Below are positions 34,801-46,500 of a stretch of 60,000 nucleotides of DNA, piece by piece. This DNA comes from Phoronis australis. Its lineage: Eukaryota; Phoronida; Phoronidae. A program made the translations under genes and the position numbers. The stretch is taken from the NCBI GenBank assembly GCA_002633005.1, contig NMRA01000003.1:202129-262128 (forward strand), written 5' to 3'. How positions within the stretch are numbered: the first letter of the stretch is position 1; the number at the start of each line of letters is the position of its first letter. The notes under the pieces are model-generated. The model was not told the origin of the DNA and did not search any database. It saw only the letters and a list, made by a program, of their open reading frames with translations.

Positions 34801-37800
34801 ATTACAAGGTTCTGGAAAGTGTTTGGTTCCCTTCTATGCTTTTGTCTACAAAAAGGCTCCACCTTCCATCATATTAAATGGGTTTTGAGCAGCAAAAAGT
34901 GTTGCAAGGTTATCTGTAGCCTCACTGATAAATCTGAAGAACGCTAGGCCCAAGGAAAGACAAAAGTTTCGTAGAAATCTTAACATGACAAGACTAGGTG
35001 TCGGTTGAGGCAGTAGTGTATTCAGTGCAGCGCTTGTCATGTTCAAATGAACTCTAGGCAAAGGTTACTGACGAGTGAGAAGTTTGACAAGTAATTCTAG
35101 ACACCAAATAGTGAGATGAAGCAATCATGTGGACATAAAGAAAAAAATTAATAAAGAAGCCATCTCTGATAACTGTGAAATGTATTTACAATGTAGATTT
35201 CAACAGGAGTGTGGCAGTGATTACACCTAGCCATGTTACCATAGCGACCTGGGTTAACCGGAGCTGTAGATCTAGTAAATAAGGTCTTCGACAATACCAA
35301 CAGGACAAGTATAAGCCATTTAACTTGTAACTTAGTAACAAACCTTGAGAGTAAGAAGCAGCTGAACAGCATTGCTGTGAGGTGATGGCTTTGGGAAACC
35401 TAGAAAGTGGCATGTGCGGAAGAATGTCAGGTACCCAAACGACCAAATCAAGCTGACAACATGACAATATCTGAAACAGAATAAGTGAACCATTTATACA
35501 TCAACTTTTCCTGTCTCTGACATGACCTATTTTTAGTGCTTAGACTTATAGCAAAGGGAATGTGATTGGACTGAAGACATGACTTTGCAACTGTTTTGGT
35601 TTTGTAGTCAAGGACTGTGTAACTTTTTGAAGGTTTGCCCTGCCATCCCAACACACCATCAAAATGTCCTGCTTTTTAACACAAGATGAAACTGTCCAAC
35701 ATGCTACAGCAACTTCCTCTGCAGCACAGCCTTGTGTTTATCTTCGACTGGAAAAGAAAAGCTAAGGAAAGGCAAATCCCCACAGGGCATTACTGCACTC
35801 GCAATTTCCCATTTGAGTAAAAAATGCTGCTTTTTGTGACTGTAGTACATGGACCGCCAACTCCGTATACTTTCAATGGACGAAATCTGTGACCTTACGC
35901 ACAAGCCCTTACGTCATTATTCACTGGCGACACCTGGCTAAATTATCTGGTGCAATTTCCGGCAAGTACGTCGTCTGCTAATCATGGTCGGCTACTGTGT
36001 GGCCGGTTGTTCGGCCACACAAGCGAAATGCAAAGGAATTAGCTTCCATACCATCCGAAGACCCCCTAATCGGCAGTGGGAAGAAAACCTTACTTCTTGA
36101 GTCAACGTGAATGGCAGTTGTTTCAGCAATAAGACTTTATACATTTGTTCAAGGCACTTCGAAGATGAATGTTTTTAAGAGACTCTACTACTTAATCCTG
36201 TTTTCACAAATCCATTTTTGTTTTCTCCGTTTTGATGAAAACTATCTGGTAAACTTTTTGACGAAAATTATCCGCTAAATTTCTTCGTAAACTCTTGTCC
36301 TTACGAGGAAGTTCAGCCATAGCCTAGTGAGCGAATTAACCAAATTACTCTTCGCTGGCCCTGATCAGACAGTTGGTCTCAGCAGAATGCGCACATTTGG
36401 CCAGGATTTGGATCAGCGATTTCAACAAATTCACATTCGTGTACAAATAAATAGAACGCTGGTAAAACCTTTAACATAAATAAAGATTACAGTAATACTT
36501 CATAAATAACCACCCGGACCAGTCAAAATCTATCTCGCAATTCAACAGCAGGTTACACACTCATTTCACATCGAATGTATGCCGCACAAAATCTCTCGAC
36601 TGCAGTCTATGAAAATGCAACCAACTTCTTTGAAAACATGGAACAGGAACACCAGAGGGGTGTAAAGGTTGTTTTTATTCTTCAATGTTAATTTTTTTGT
36701 AAGCAGACATATGTTTTTGTAAATTTCCGCCTTAAGTCCTAACATTTCTAAACTTAAGCCTTTCAAACGAACGTTTATGACAAAAACAAAATTCTTCAAC
36801 CAGTTTTGTAAAGTCCTATGCCACCTGTAGGGTACATAATGAGCCAATCCCACTCCTGTTGTAACATAAGGGTCCCGTGCATAAAGGATACTAAGTATTG
36901 CCCTTCTGAAATATTACCGTATGCGCCCTAATAAGCGGCCAGGGTGCTTAGAAAAATCCGCTTCAGGAAGGGGGCGCTTATTATAGCCCAAAAGTGGTTG
37001 AAACCCGGTCTCCGAAACAGGTGAAATCGTGAGCTAGAATTCATAAAAGTTACGNCACGTGCACGATACTTGGTCTATTATTTTCCCGCCGTAAATGCAT
37101 GAACCAATCAGATCACCAACATGGCGCAAAGTTTTCGAAAACAGCTCAATTTTTAGGGAGTCCTGTTTTACTGTTCTATTTATTTTCAAAACTTTATTAT
37201 GTTACATTTAGCTTATTTTCTGTTCAACTCAATGAAGCCACCTAATATGAATGCATTCAACACAATTAATGCATTGTAAAAACCAAAAGTTATGCTCTAT
37301 CAACGTTAGACAAAATCAGTACACCCTTTTCTTAAAAAATGGGTAAAAAGTTAGAAACAAAGGACACAAGTTTCCATCACTTGTAATGTCCATTTTCGAC
37401 ATTGATGTTGGGGAGCAACAACAGCCTGGCGACAGCAACACGTAATCACACGAAGGCGATGATTTTCAAAATTTGATTCGTTTTCGTAGCCATGTCTTTT
37501 TACCCTATGGTTCAGGGCTACTTCTGAATCCAGGAACAAGAACTGAAAAAGGCAGGGTTCGTGATAACGTTGGAGAACGGTAACACTTATATAAGGTGAT
37601 ACAACTGTCATCGATATTGCCATCTTCTCTGTTTTCATCCTTCCCAGATGAAAACTTGAATGAAGAGGACCTTCAGTACTTGAGTGAGCATGGTATAGTG
37701 TGTGATTTATGTTGAATTATTCAACGGTTCTTTTAAGAACCATTTCACGCTATGGCTACAACCAACGGCCCTTTTAAGGGCCACTCAACACTTCTCAGAA

Positions 37801-39400
37801 GAACTGCTCACTTGACTCATGTTGATTTATAAACATGCTTTCGTAGTTTTCTTAGTAGGCCTATGTGAAACATAATTCAAAAACTGTCCGATAACTATGC
37901 TGCTATTGGGCAAGCAGACGACATAATCAGTTGGCACCGAAGTTTGAATTTTGTAATTAATTACCAGTAGCATAACCAAAAGTACTCATAATATCAACAC
38001 TTCTACTATTGAAAGAGTTTGAAAAGCGTTTCAATGCCGAAATTAATATTAATTAATATTTTTTTCATTGTTTTGGACAGTAAAGTAGATGCAAGTATTT
38101 CTCGTCAAGATACACTGACCGGAAACTGCAGCAGATAGGTCAGGAGAGTTCAACTCAGCACGTAAGGATATGCCGGAGTTACAAATCTGTTGTCCATAAT
38201 CTATGCTAATAGCAACCATGTATTTTCCGTTTGAGAAAAAATAGTGCAAAAAACACTGGTGAGTACTTTTAGATGTTATGATATCTGAAATTTTCTGAAC
38301 GAGCAAAGTCTAAGACACTAGCAGGGCATTTCTGTGTGCTGCCACAGACATTTCAATCTTACATTTAGGGATAGACCCAGATGTGCCCCCTTCTAACTGC
38401 AATTCCCTGATTTTTAAAGTCATGTATCCCTTTTTCTCATTACTGAGTGTTAGCAACTACAACACCGTAGGCCAAAAATGTTCATTAATTTGCAAGTCAA
38501 TAGCTTTCTCCAGTGCTTGAGAGCAGATGAGATGAGAGCAGATGTTGATGATTTCTGTAGAAAATGAAGCCCAACCAGTGGTGTTTATTTCTTTGTTTTT
38601 GTTTGTTACAGTTTCTAACAACAGGGACAGAAAGTGTGATGTCATGGTACTGAGGTAGTCCAGGATATTCAGCTATCTTGGTTCTAGCTCTTGCCACGTC
38701 TGGGAAATTACACTGGGTCAAAAGTTACAAATGGAGAAGAGTTAATCTTTGTTTAAGAAAAAAACGTGGTCAATATGCTAATATGTTTGAATCACAATCA
38801 TACTCATAGTTTCTGTGGCATGAGCTTCAGATTTAAAAGTTACTTTTTGTTAAATTCTGCAGTTTCTGTTTGTCTCATTCCATGCAGTTGTGTGATGCAA
38901 TCATTTTCTATCCATGTCCAAGGAAACACACCAATAAACGCAATACCTTGTAGTATTTATAGTGCATTGGAGACGATCAGAAGCTGAGGGCGCCTGTGCC
39001 TGTGGTTCAAAAAACGCAGTCACATGCTCAACGGACTATGTTTCATCAAGAGACAATCAATCAGTTTCAGAGGTCAGAGGTGAAGGAGTCACGACTTCCA
39101 TATGTTACGCCTTATTCAATGAATGAAAGTGGATCCCTAAATTATGGGGCTACTATATTCGACCAGTGACAGCGCCAATATAACTCACCTCGGGGGAATA
39201 ACGCCGACCAGCAAGCAGTTCACAACCGCCGTTATCACTGAATGCAGTGTGTGTTCTTTGCACACAACAACCACCATAGCTACGCCAATAAAGGCACATA
39301 GAAGTTGCTTTGGTCTCCCAGGGCGAAACTGTTTGACAAAGTGTCCTAAAATTAAGGACAAGACTAGCAAAATGGTATACACAAAATCGTCGGGAGACAT
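25900..39400 (-). CDS. MBOAT7: MBOAT7, lysophosphatidylinositol acyltransferase (LPIAT1)
   Basis: MBOAT7 is a multi-pass ER-type membrane O-acyltransferase that adds polyunsaturated acyl groups, chiefly arachidonate, to lysophosphatidylinositol. Coding exons in transcript order are 39189-39400, 35344-35470, 33609-33783, 31503-31654, 30374-30585, 29286-29459 and 25900-26254. Total 1407 nt, 468 residues (human 472). The start MSPDDF aligns with the family start, although an in-frame ATG lies upstream near 39598. Landmarks are 'KEHTLHSVITAVVN', 'FFRTCHFLGFPKPSPHSNAV', 'LLYSYCYIGLLTG-PYFRYRTYHD', 'AWVLSECLCMTAGFGAYPV', 'AWNMSVQYWLA' and 'LLVSAYWHGIHPGYFLSF'. The MBOAT catalytic pair is present as Asn330 and His363. 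The donor after 30374 (GA|GTATGT) was chosen over the one after 30348, because only it joins in frame to the next exon. The gene is convergent with HAP40. Confidence 0.95.
26577..26950 (+). repeat. Interspersed repeat, copy A of a direct pair
   Basis: It starts 'GTATGTTAAGAGC.T.GCTCTGAG' and includes 'GTGACGCAATATGGCACGAA' and 'AAAATTCC.TTGAAGTT.GGCTTT'. It is matched in the same order and orientation at 28600-29000. Both copies lie in MBOAT7 intron 6 (26255-29285). Confidence 0.7.
28148..28490 (+). repeat. 35-bp minisatellite, about 9-10 copies
   Basis: The unit begins GTTTGCCACGACTCTACTGT and finishes GTCTGATATAGTTGT. Copies are nearly identical, differing at C/T in 'CCACGAC/CCATGAC' and G/A in 'TTGCC/TTACC'. 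One shortened copy lies near the 3' end (about 28457). High similarity indicates recent amplification. Confidence 0.9.
28600..29000 (+). repeat. Interspersed repeat, copy B of a direct pair
   Basis: This copy is collinear with 26577-26950. It has an internal short duplication of 'CCTATTCAAACCCCTATGCG'-type sequence at about 28762-28800. The two copies flank about 1.65 kb. They could be dispersed copies or decayed LTRs; no internal coding or primer-binding site was seen. Confidence 0.65.
29945..30295 (-). repeat. Degenerate repeat related to the 20.6-kb array, reverse orientation
   Basis: The reverse complement reads 'TTTGTACCATGGTTTAGG', '...CACCAGTTGATTTTGATGAACTTGGC', 'ATTTTCAAGGTCACCGGGTGA' and 'ATATCTTAAGAAGGGA'. 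This is the same word order as the units at 20560-21065. About two units are present, in the MBOAT7 intron 29460-30373. Confidence 0.6.
30931..31056 (+). repeat. (GT)n microsatellite
   Basis: A long, slightly interrupted GT tract with GC and GA interruptions ends in a (GC)n run near 31044-31056, with an N at 30969. It lies in MBOAT7 intron 4 (30586-31502). Such tracts can form Z-DNA and are prone to length change. Confidence 0.95.
31655..33608. other. MBOAT7 intron with interspersed repeat
   Basis: This 1954-bp intron holds at about 32650-33015 the second copy of the repeat seen at 3160-3500. Shared blocks are 'AAAAGTTGC', 'CTTGAACATTTATATCAAA' and 'TTGTCAATAAAGTCC'. No exon or other feature was recognised. 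Confidence 0.55.
35984..36230 (+). pseudogene. THAP zinc-finger domain pseudogene
   Basis: THAP domains are C2CH zinc-binding DNA-binding modules found in host factors and in P-element-type transposases. The frame opens MVGYCVAGCSATQAKCKG, continues 'SFHTIR', and after an in-frame TGA (36098-36100) goes on in the same frame with 'NKTLYICSRHFEDECF' before TAA (36176-36178). The C-x3-C...C-x2-H signature is intact: Cys5 and Cys9, then 45 residues to the CSRH Cys, within the family range. The two stops in the same frame make it a dead copy. It is on the plus strand inside a minus-strand intron, so it is probably an insertion, perhaps the 5' end of a THAP-bearing transposon. The rest of such a transposase was not found. 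Confidence 0.8.
36912..36995. repeat. Inverted-repeat element end (ATTACCGTAT type), left
   Basis: The sequence ATTACCGTATGCGCCCTAAT followed by AAGCGGCCAG and later GGGGGCGCTTATTATAG is mirrored in reverse complement at about 42298-42352. The two ends are 5.4 kb apart with MBOAT7 exon 1 between them, so they are more likely two separate small elements than one transposon. Confidence 0.5.
37726..37741 (+). other. Histone-type mRNA 3' stem-loop, first copy
   Basis: GGTTCTTTTAAGAACC is a 6-bp stem with a 4-nt TTTA loop, preceded by CAAC and followed by A. This fits the general plan of the replication-dependent histone 3' hairpin. No histone coding sequence was found upstream. Confidence 0.45.
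37767..37782 (+). other. Histone-type mRNA 3' stem-loop, second copy
   Basis: GGCCCTTTTAAGGGCC is preceded by CAAC and followed by ACTCA. It is close to the animal histone hairpin consensus, and a purine-rich stretch (about 37797-37804) lies where a histone downstream element would be. It lies 41 bp after the first hairpin. No histone frame is present upstream on either strand. Confidence 0.5.
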
Positions 39401-39600
39401 TTTGTTCTTAGTGCCACCTATTGAAAGCCAAATTTCGGGACGCCTTCTAACGGTGGAAATAGAAGTCACTTTCGAAGTCACACTTGTTTGCATATCTTGG
39501 TCTTTTAATTCGGTTTTGTTTTTGCATTTGTCTTTGTTTATTCCAACTTCATGAACCATCCCTGGTTTATGCCACATCCTGGTGCTTTGGATCCTCAAAA
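39401..39600 (-). other. MBOAT7 5' leader with in-frame upstream ATG
   Basis: The frame of exon 1 stays open upstream for 66 codons to an ATG at 39598-39596. The extension is basic and hydrophilic and is not part of the known MBOAT7 N-terminus, so I treat it as 5' untranslated. If translated it would give a 534-residue form. Confidence 0.4.
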
Positions 39601-40086
39601 TTTATTTGAATACTAATACTGTGAGGCCAACACGCTCCGAGAGACCACCGCCGAGTCGCCGCCGAGTCCGTCGGACTCGAGCCACGCGCCCCATGGCAGG
39701 CCGACCACCGTCGTCCAGGTCCCCAACGGTTCAGACACCCGCAGATATCAATCTCTGTACATGATGGGGTGCAAACTAAGTGCTTCTGTGATCAGATGTT
39801 GAGTACCTATGTTCTATGCTAATTAAGTGCTCTGGCCCCGCCGCGCCCTGAGGCAGGGGCCGCCAGCGGTCAAAAATTTGATGTGTAAAATTTTTAACTC
39901 GTGGAACATGCCCCGCTTGCCGCCGCTGTTGATTGGTGAAAATGTATAGAGGAGTGGGAATTTTTAATTTTTAATCTTTTTTCTAAAACAACCATCAGCA
40001 ACTAGTAAGGGGTGTTACTTGCAAGGATCAAATACTCATGCACATATTCGATACTATTGAAACATATACCGGGCATGGTTTCCCGA

Positions 40087-40487
40087 GAGGCGGATCCAGG
40101 ATTTTGAGTTAGGGGGGCCACAGCAGAGTATTAGCCAGGATTTTGCCCGTCTGACATTCGCATCTCCCACATAACGCTTAATCGTCGTGAGAGACCGTCC
40201 GGAGTTGGTGTGGGGTCGAGTCTACAGAACCGCAGTTCACCTTTGAGTCTACACCAATGTAATCAACGAGAGTAGTTCTACTTGCTGCGTCAGCTGCTGG
40301 TATGCTCATCTCTTTTATGACACACAATTTTTGACTGGGCAAAGCGTTTTCAATAACGCGGATAAATCAGTGGAGTGTGAGTCCCCTGAGGTCCCAAGTC
40401 CTCACGGCAATTTTACGTTATGAACTGCCACATGGAATCTGGGAGAATTTTAGGGGGGCCATGGCCCCCTTGGCCTCCCTCTACTGA
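40087..40487 (+). mobile_element. CGGATCC-type inverted-repeat element (MITE-like), long copy
   Basis: The left end is GGCGGATCCAGGATTTTGAG. The right part is CTGCCACATGGAATCTGGGA, then 'GGGGGGCCATGGCCCCCTTGG', ending in C-rich 'CTCCCTCTACTG'. It is about 400 bp long, with about 240 bp of middle that is missing from the other copies (45478-45636, 46282-46440, 56576-56736), which look like internal-deletion derivatives. Confidence 0.65.
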
Positions 40488-42297
40488 CGGCTACTGGTTT
40501 CCACTAGTCAACGACAATGGTTTCGAGAGCCTAGTTAAGATACCAATCTATTCAACAGTTAAACGTTCGCATGCTCTTTTGTCATGCATACCGACTCAGG
40601 GCTTATCTATAACGGTTCAAAAAGTTCACTAAAACCGTTCATCGATGGGTACCGCTGACGGAGCCGAAACCACACGCATCTTGGCTTTTTTGACACTTGT
40701 TCTTCGGGTAAAAATGATTCAAGCTAAACTTTTTACGAAGAATTAAAGTTCAGAAGTAGAAGTGCTCCAAAAATCACCAGCGGTATGTCAATTTATTTTG
40801 CCCATTGTTTCATTGCTATTCTTAATGCGCTTTACCGTTCATATCATAGCCTTCCATCGGGTCTCTTGACGACATCGGGAATACTATGCAAATCTAATGA
40901 CAACAAATATGGCGCTGTGCAACTTTCCGAGTTTCTAATAGAAAAAGAAAAATGTGCGTGGAGTGACGAAATAGTAGGCGACGACCGGAGTGCACGGGGA
41001 AGAATTTGAAGACCGGACGCGAAGGCCGGGTGCGCCGAACTAGAATAAAGGGATACACCCAGAGCTGACACACCCCATATTGGAGTGGACATAAGTTTAC
41101 CATGCCTTCCACACTTTAATATTAAACTTCCACTCGTAGTCATCAACAACGCTGCATGATAAATTCTTCCCTCTCCTCAGCAGAGCTACGCTAATCGGAT
41201 ACTTGACCGATTGGCTCTCCTAGTCGTCTACTCTCGACAGTTTTCTTGCCGTTGAAATCAACAGATTTGCCCTAATACATTCCAAACCACGCACGTTTTG
41301 CCTTTAGTGAGATCCTCTTTATAAGGGCAGAGCGCATTATCTAGGATAACCTTTTCTTACGAATGGTCGGAGCATGTTTCAAAACAGCCACTTAGCATTG
41401 AAAAATGTCCCTTGAAGTACTTCTCCACCGTTAGAAACGATCCGCGGTCACTTTCGACGTAGACAAAGTGTACCTTAGAGTCACTAAAATACCCCAAAAA
41501 GCAAAATTGTACCGGTGGCGTTTTCGAGAAAATGTGTAACTTCACTTCGAAGAAATCTTGTTCCGAAAGCAATAATTACGAAATCGTGTATAACACGCAG
41601 GAAAAACTGTTTTTGCTGGTTTTGACATGATCCCAACTTTTACTTATTTCAAATAATTGATATTTTATGGAGTTTCAGCGCTTGGATATTGAAGAATTGA
41701 GATCTACTAACAATTTTATATTGATATTCTCTCATAACCATGGCAACGGACACTACTGCCGTTAGTACACTACAGCAAATGAACGAGATACATGACAAAG
41801 ATGTGCAGAACGAAAGCACACTTCAAGACCAGTCACGTCGAAATATAGCCGTCATTTCATATCCTTGTTGTCTTTCCTGGAACATAATCTTCTCTGCTAC
41901 ATGTTCTTTGTGTCCATCAAACAGACAACACCTTCTTAGGTTTTATGAACTAGCGGAACTATGGATTCAAACCAATGAGCTAAATACTCTGCGTTAAGTT
42001 CATCATTGCGTTCTGTATATTTTGACAAATATCGCAAAGAATGTACGACGTAACGTGCAATTTGTAACTATGCATACTTGGAAACACTAAAGGAAGCCTC
42101 TGCAAAAACCTGGGCTTTTTGGTGATGCTCAATTCATGTACAGCAGTGTGTTTTCAATTTTAAATGAAAAAATATTTTGAGGATACAAAGTTGTCAAGCA
42201 TTGAATAAATACCTTGAACAGAGCCTAAGAAATGACTTGGAAGATTTTGGTAGTGTATTTTATTTACCATTTCTATTCAGCAAAGTCTGAAAACGCG

Positions 42298-42352
42298 TGG
42301 GGGGCGCTTATAGGGGCATGGGCGGTTATTACGGCGAATACGGTAATTTGAA
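42298..42352. repeat. Inverted-repeat element end (ATTACCGTAT type), right
   Basis: GGGGGGCGCTTATAGGGGCA, then GGGCGGTTATTACGGCGAAT, then ACGGTAAT is the approximate reverse complement of the sequence starting at 36914. See the left end for interpretation. Confidence 0.5.
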
Positions 42353-43509
42353 TATATCACCCAATATAAATTAATTTAATTAAAATCTAACACCGAAGTT
42401 ATTAGTTAGGATCTAAACTCATGTCTTACCGCGAACAACATTTAACAATAGACAATCACACAGACAACATGACCTTGTGCATAAACGACTGTTGACGACA
42501 TAAATACGAACAACAGTTAATAATGCATTAGAATTCGTCAACAGTAAGTAATTGAAAACAAATCAAAACATATATGCGGTAACGCTTCTTTACTCAGAAT
42601 ACAATACGACGGATCAAGGAAATTTCATTTTACCAAATTTCTGAATATAAGAGAACAGAAAGAAATATCATTCATTGTTAACAGAGCGGTTGTCAGTCAG
42701 TACATTGTGAAGGTTTTATGTTTCCGCAATGACGTGAGCTCTTACAATTTTAAATTGGAAAAACGAATATAAATTTATGTGATTACTTGTGTTCAGATTT
42801 AAAGAAAATTTACCACTTTGTTGAATATCCCGAGATTTGTGAACTATTGATTTCACGTTATTTACTTCGTGCACATCACACAAATTAAGCAACAAAAGTA
42901 GTTGAACGGTCATTCTACGTTAGGGCCTACTTGTGAAATAATTCTAGTCGTTTATACTGATTCTGTTTTTCCCATGCCGTGCTAGTCATATCGTTATTGT
43001 GATATGTCTTTATTTATAAATTTAACGTCTCATTAGAAATAAAAAATAATCTGAATTGTGTAGCTGCTATTATGGTAGTCAGAGCTCTGAAACCAATTAC
43101 CCAAACGTGTAAAGTCTACGGACTACAATCATTTTTTAAAACATTTTATACCCACGTGGACTAAACCCTGGGCAAATGCATAACGTGCAAATTTCCTTTC
43201 TATTACTTTTTCACCTCTTTCGTCATTTTTTGATACGTAACATATCTTTTATGCTTATGGTAATATCGTGATTTTAATTTCACTGGATTTTCACCTTATA
43301 TGATGCTGTTGTTTTTATATTAATTGCTATGTGTTATTGGTGGTATCAGGAAGAGAGTGGTATACATGTCAGTAAGAAAAATACACCGACAATGCGATTT
43401 GCCATTATAAGAACCACACAAACATAATTTCAAGGCACCAGCTTTTACATTTAAGCATAATCTTTTAGGGCCGTTCTCGTGGTAGCTTTTTCGCCACGCT
43501 GAGTTTTCA

Positions 43510-46500
43510 CTAATTCCTTCCCACAAGTCTCAGCAGGAGCTCTCGGTAGTCACCGACGGTATCACCCTGAATCATTTTGTAGAGTGTCTTGTTATACCTG
43601 GTCAAAAAAGCCTCTTTGATATTCACCAGGTCAATCTGTAGAGAAGAAAGTTAAAGTGGCCATTAACATTCAAAATGAACTTAATCCAAACGTACAACCC
43701 TCGTTGTCGGAATCTTTAGCCCCATAAGAAACTTGTTTCCCTCACATACAGCGCATATTGGTCTAAAATGTTCTCCTTCACACTGTTCTATTCGCCTGGC
43801 AACATTTTGACGCACTAATAGCTAAGTCAGTCAGGGTCAGATAACTTGTCTACTGCGTTACAATACTGCATAAATATTTTTTAATCGTGCCTATTAATCT
43901 GTGGGTCATTATGATATAGTATCGCTTATCCTTGTTATCTTATTAATTGTTTACATTCAATGGACTCGCAAACAGTGGCTGGGTGGCAAGTCGGCGGGTT
44001 AGTAATGGGTGAACGATTGACCGGGTAGTTTTGTGAAGTATTCCTGACATTGCAATCGTCTTACGCAGTCTATTTTTAAAAAATTCAAATAATATGATGC
44101 ATTAATTTAATGCATTAGAAAAGTACCCCTATGAAAGGCGGCAAAATGCACACGCACAACAGAACAGAATTGCTTTTTCTTTAAAAATGACAAAAAGGGA
44201 AAATGGGGCATGTTTCCATATCCTTGTTTCCACTTACCCGAACATAATGCCGTTTGTCGTCAAATGCAATGTCTGAGAGGAGGTCACTTAATGTATGGTT
44301 AGTCTTGAGCGGCCATTCTTAACATTACGCGAGAACGTGATTGTATTTTACACTGCTTCTGTGTATATGGGTTTGCGGGTGTTAAGAAACAAGTAAATGC
44401 AACGAAATTTCTGAGTAACGCCTCAACATACTGAGCGGAACCATCGTGCACCCCTGTCCATAAAAACAGGGGCACTCAGAGAATTGGGCATTTGCTTCCT
44501 GGCACCTGGTTGGTCCAGTTCGAGTTCTGGTCTGATGATTGAGTAGCCTCAGCAATTTCTACCTATATCATAACCCAAGTTCCATCCAAAGTACCACCAA
44601 CAAACCAAAAAATACTGGATTTAGATATTTGCATTCGTCACAGCCACGAGCAGATGGTGTCATTACCATACTGACCTGCAAACTGTTGGTACCAAAAGGT
44701 AATTTACAGTCAGCAAGAAATGGAATCGTAACAGAAATACTGGTCGTTCGAAACGCGTTAAATAAAACAGTCAACTGATTTTACTGCAAGAACTATAAGG
44801 CATGCATCCCCGCATCAGGCTTAGTCATGAAAGCAGCTGTAGAACTAGAAAAGACAACAAAACTGTAGACAGCCAACAACAGGCAGAAACAACACTAGAC
44901 ATTGTTTTTTTTTGGTTTCTCGGTTTTTCCGATTTCGGTTACCCAATACCTTAAGTGGAGCTGTAACCATGTTGGGCTATTAATTTAGTATTTCAGCATT
45001 TTCGCGAAGACTACAAGTTTGATAGTTTTAGACTTATACAGACTTATTTAAGAAGAAATAGTCATTTCTCACTTTTCGACTAAAACACTCAGTTTGAAAC
45101 AAGAGGTAATTCTTCACATGCAGTCAAAGACACACCTCAGAACGAGAGATTACGATGCGTATGAGAGTAGAATCATCCGTCCCAGCACCCTTCATTGACT
45201 TCCAAAGTCTTTCAGCAAAGTACTCAGGTCGGCTGCGGACACACATGACAACAGCCTTGAACCCTTCCTTCAAATCACCGGACATCTCACGTTCGATAGA
45301 GTTGATGATATCTCGCTGTGAAATCTGATTAGAAAACATTCGCGTTCAAAATGTGTGTATTCCTTCACTGTTAAGACGAAATTTCATTAAAATGTCATTT
45401 GACGTACCAGTTTTCAACGTTTGAAATCACAGTACATTTCAATTCTTTGATGAACCCATAAAAGTGACATAATCCAGAAGCGGATCCAGGATTTTGAGTT
45501 GAGGGGGGGGAACACGGCAGAGTGCAGAGTATTAGCAAAGATTTTTCCCGTCAGACATTCGCACCAACTGCCACATGGAATCTGGGAGAATTTTAGGGGC
45601 GGCCATGGCCCCCTTGGCCCCCCTCTAAATCTCCCACTGTAATCGCAAAATACCGACTATACACGCTGCGGCATGTCGTGACCAGTTTCTTTTGAAATTT
45701 GGGTATCCACACACATAGTCTAACAGGAATACTATTACTTATTGCTGCAACACCACACCTAGTGGAAAGTGGGCGCCCACCATTACTGTATCGCCTCCGG
45801 CTGGTAAAACAAGAAAGTAAGACAAGCAACGAGTAAAAACCTACTGGTATGAGTTAAAGATAATAGTTAAATAAAATTCGACCTCTTCCGAAGTGGCACA
45901 TGGTTATAAGACATGGGCACCGTTTCTTAAAAAGACGTAAATTTGGTCTTAGCTACGATGGTTGAATCTTAATTTTTTATCGGCGAACAATTTTTGAAGC
46001 AGGTTCACGAACGTAGGCTGCGCTCAGTTAGAATGTGATCTTCAGTTTCATCTATGTCAGTAGCACTCGATTTACTTACTTCAGGTAATCCCCTGTCTTA
46101 GCTTCGAAAAAATCGCGGGGTCTAATATTTTCACTCGAAATCGAACGCGAAATTATTTTTAACATTTTCNACTGTTAAGACGAAATTTCATTAAAATGTC
46201 ATTTGACGTACCAGTTTTCAACGTTTGAAATCACAGTACATTTCAATTCTTTGATGAACCCATAAAAGTGACATAATCCAGAAGCGGATCCAGGATTTTG
46301 AGTTGAGGGGGGGGAACACGGCAGAGTGCAGAGTATTAGCAAAGATTTTTCCCGTCAGACATTCGCACCAACTGCCACATGGAATCTGGGAGAATTTTAG
46401 GGGCGGCCATGGCCCCCTTGGCCCCCCTCTAAATCTCCCACTGTAATCGCAAAATACCGACTATACACGCCGCGGCACGTCGTGACCAGTTTCTTTTGAA

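Larger units (their letters stand above)
35471..39188. other. MBOAT7 intron 1
   Basis: This 3.7-kb first intron contains the THAP pseudogene (35984-36178), an inverted-repeat element end (36912-36995) and the two histone-type stem-loops (37726-37782). The open frames at 36566-36853, 37351-37638 and 38049-38721 have no recognised homology and no supporting splice structure. Confidence 0.55.
39601..43509. other. MBOAT7/annexin intergenic spacer
   Basis: This spacer holds a GC-rich stretch (about 39630-39730, possible MBOAT7 promoter side), a CGGATCC-type repeat (40087-40487) and an inverted-repeat element end (42298-42352). A minus-strand AATAAA (plus TTTATT at 43009-43014) could end the annexin transcript. 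The open frames at 40844-41149 (minus) and 41740-41997 (plus) match nothing I recognise and are not called. Confidence 0.5.

Noticed and set aside
37351-37638. Minus-strand frame near the histone-type hairpins as a possible histone
   Set aside because: Its translation has no histone-fold resemblance and lies on the wrong strand for the hairpins.
39144-39764. Plus-strand frames opposite MBOAT7 exon 1, including an Arg/Pro-rich one
   Set aside because: These are antisense shadows and GC-rich leader sequence without a recognisable domain.
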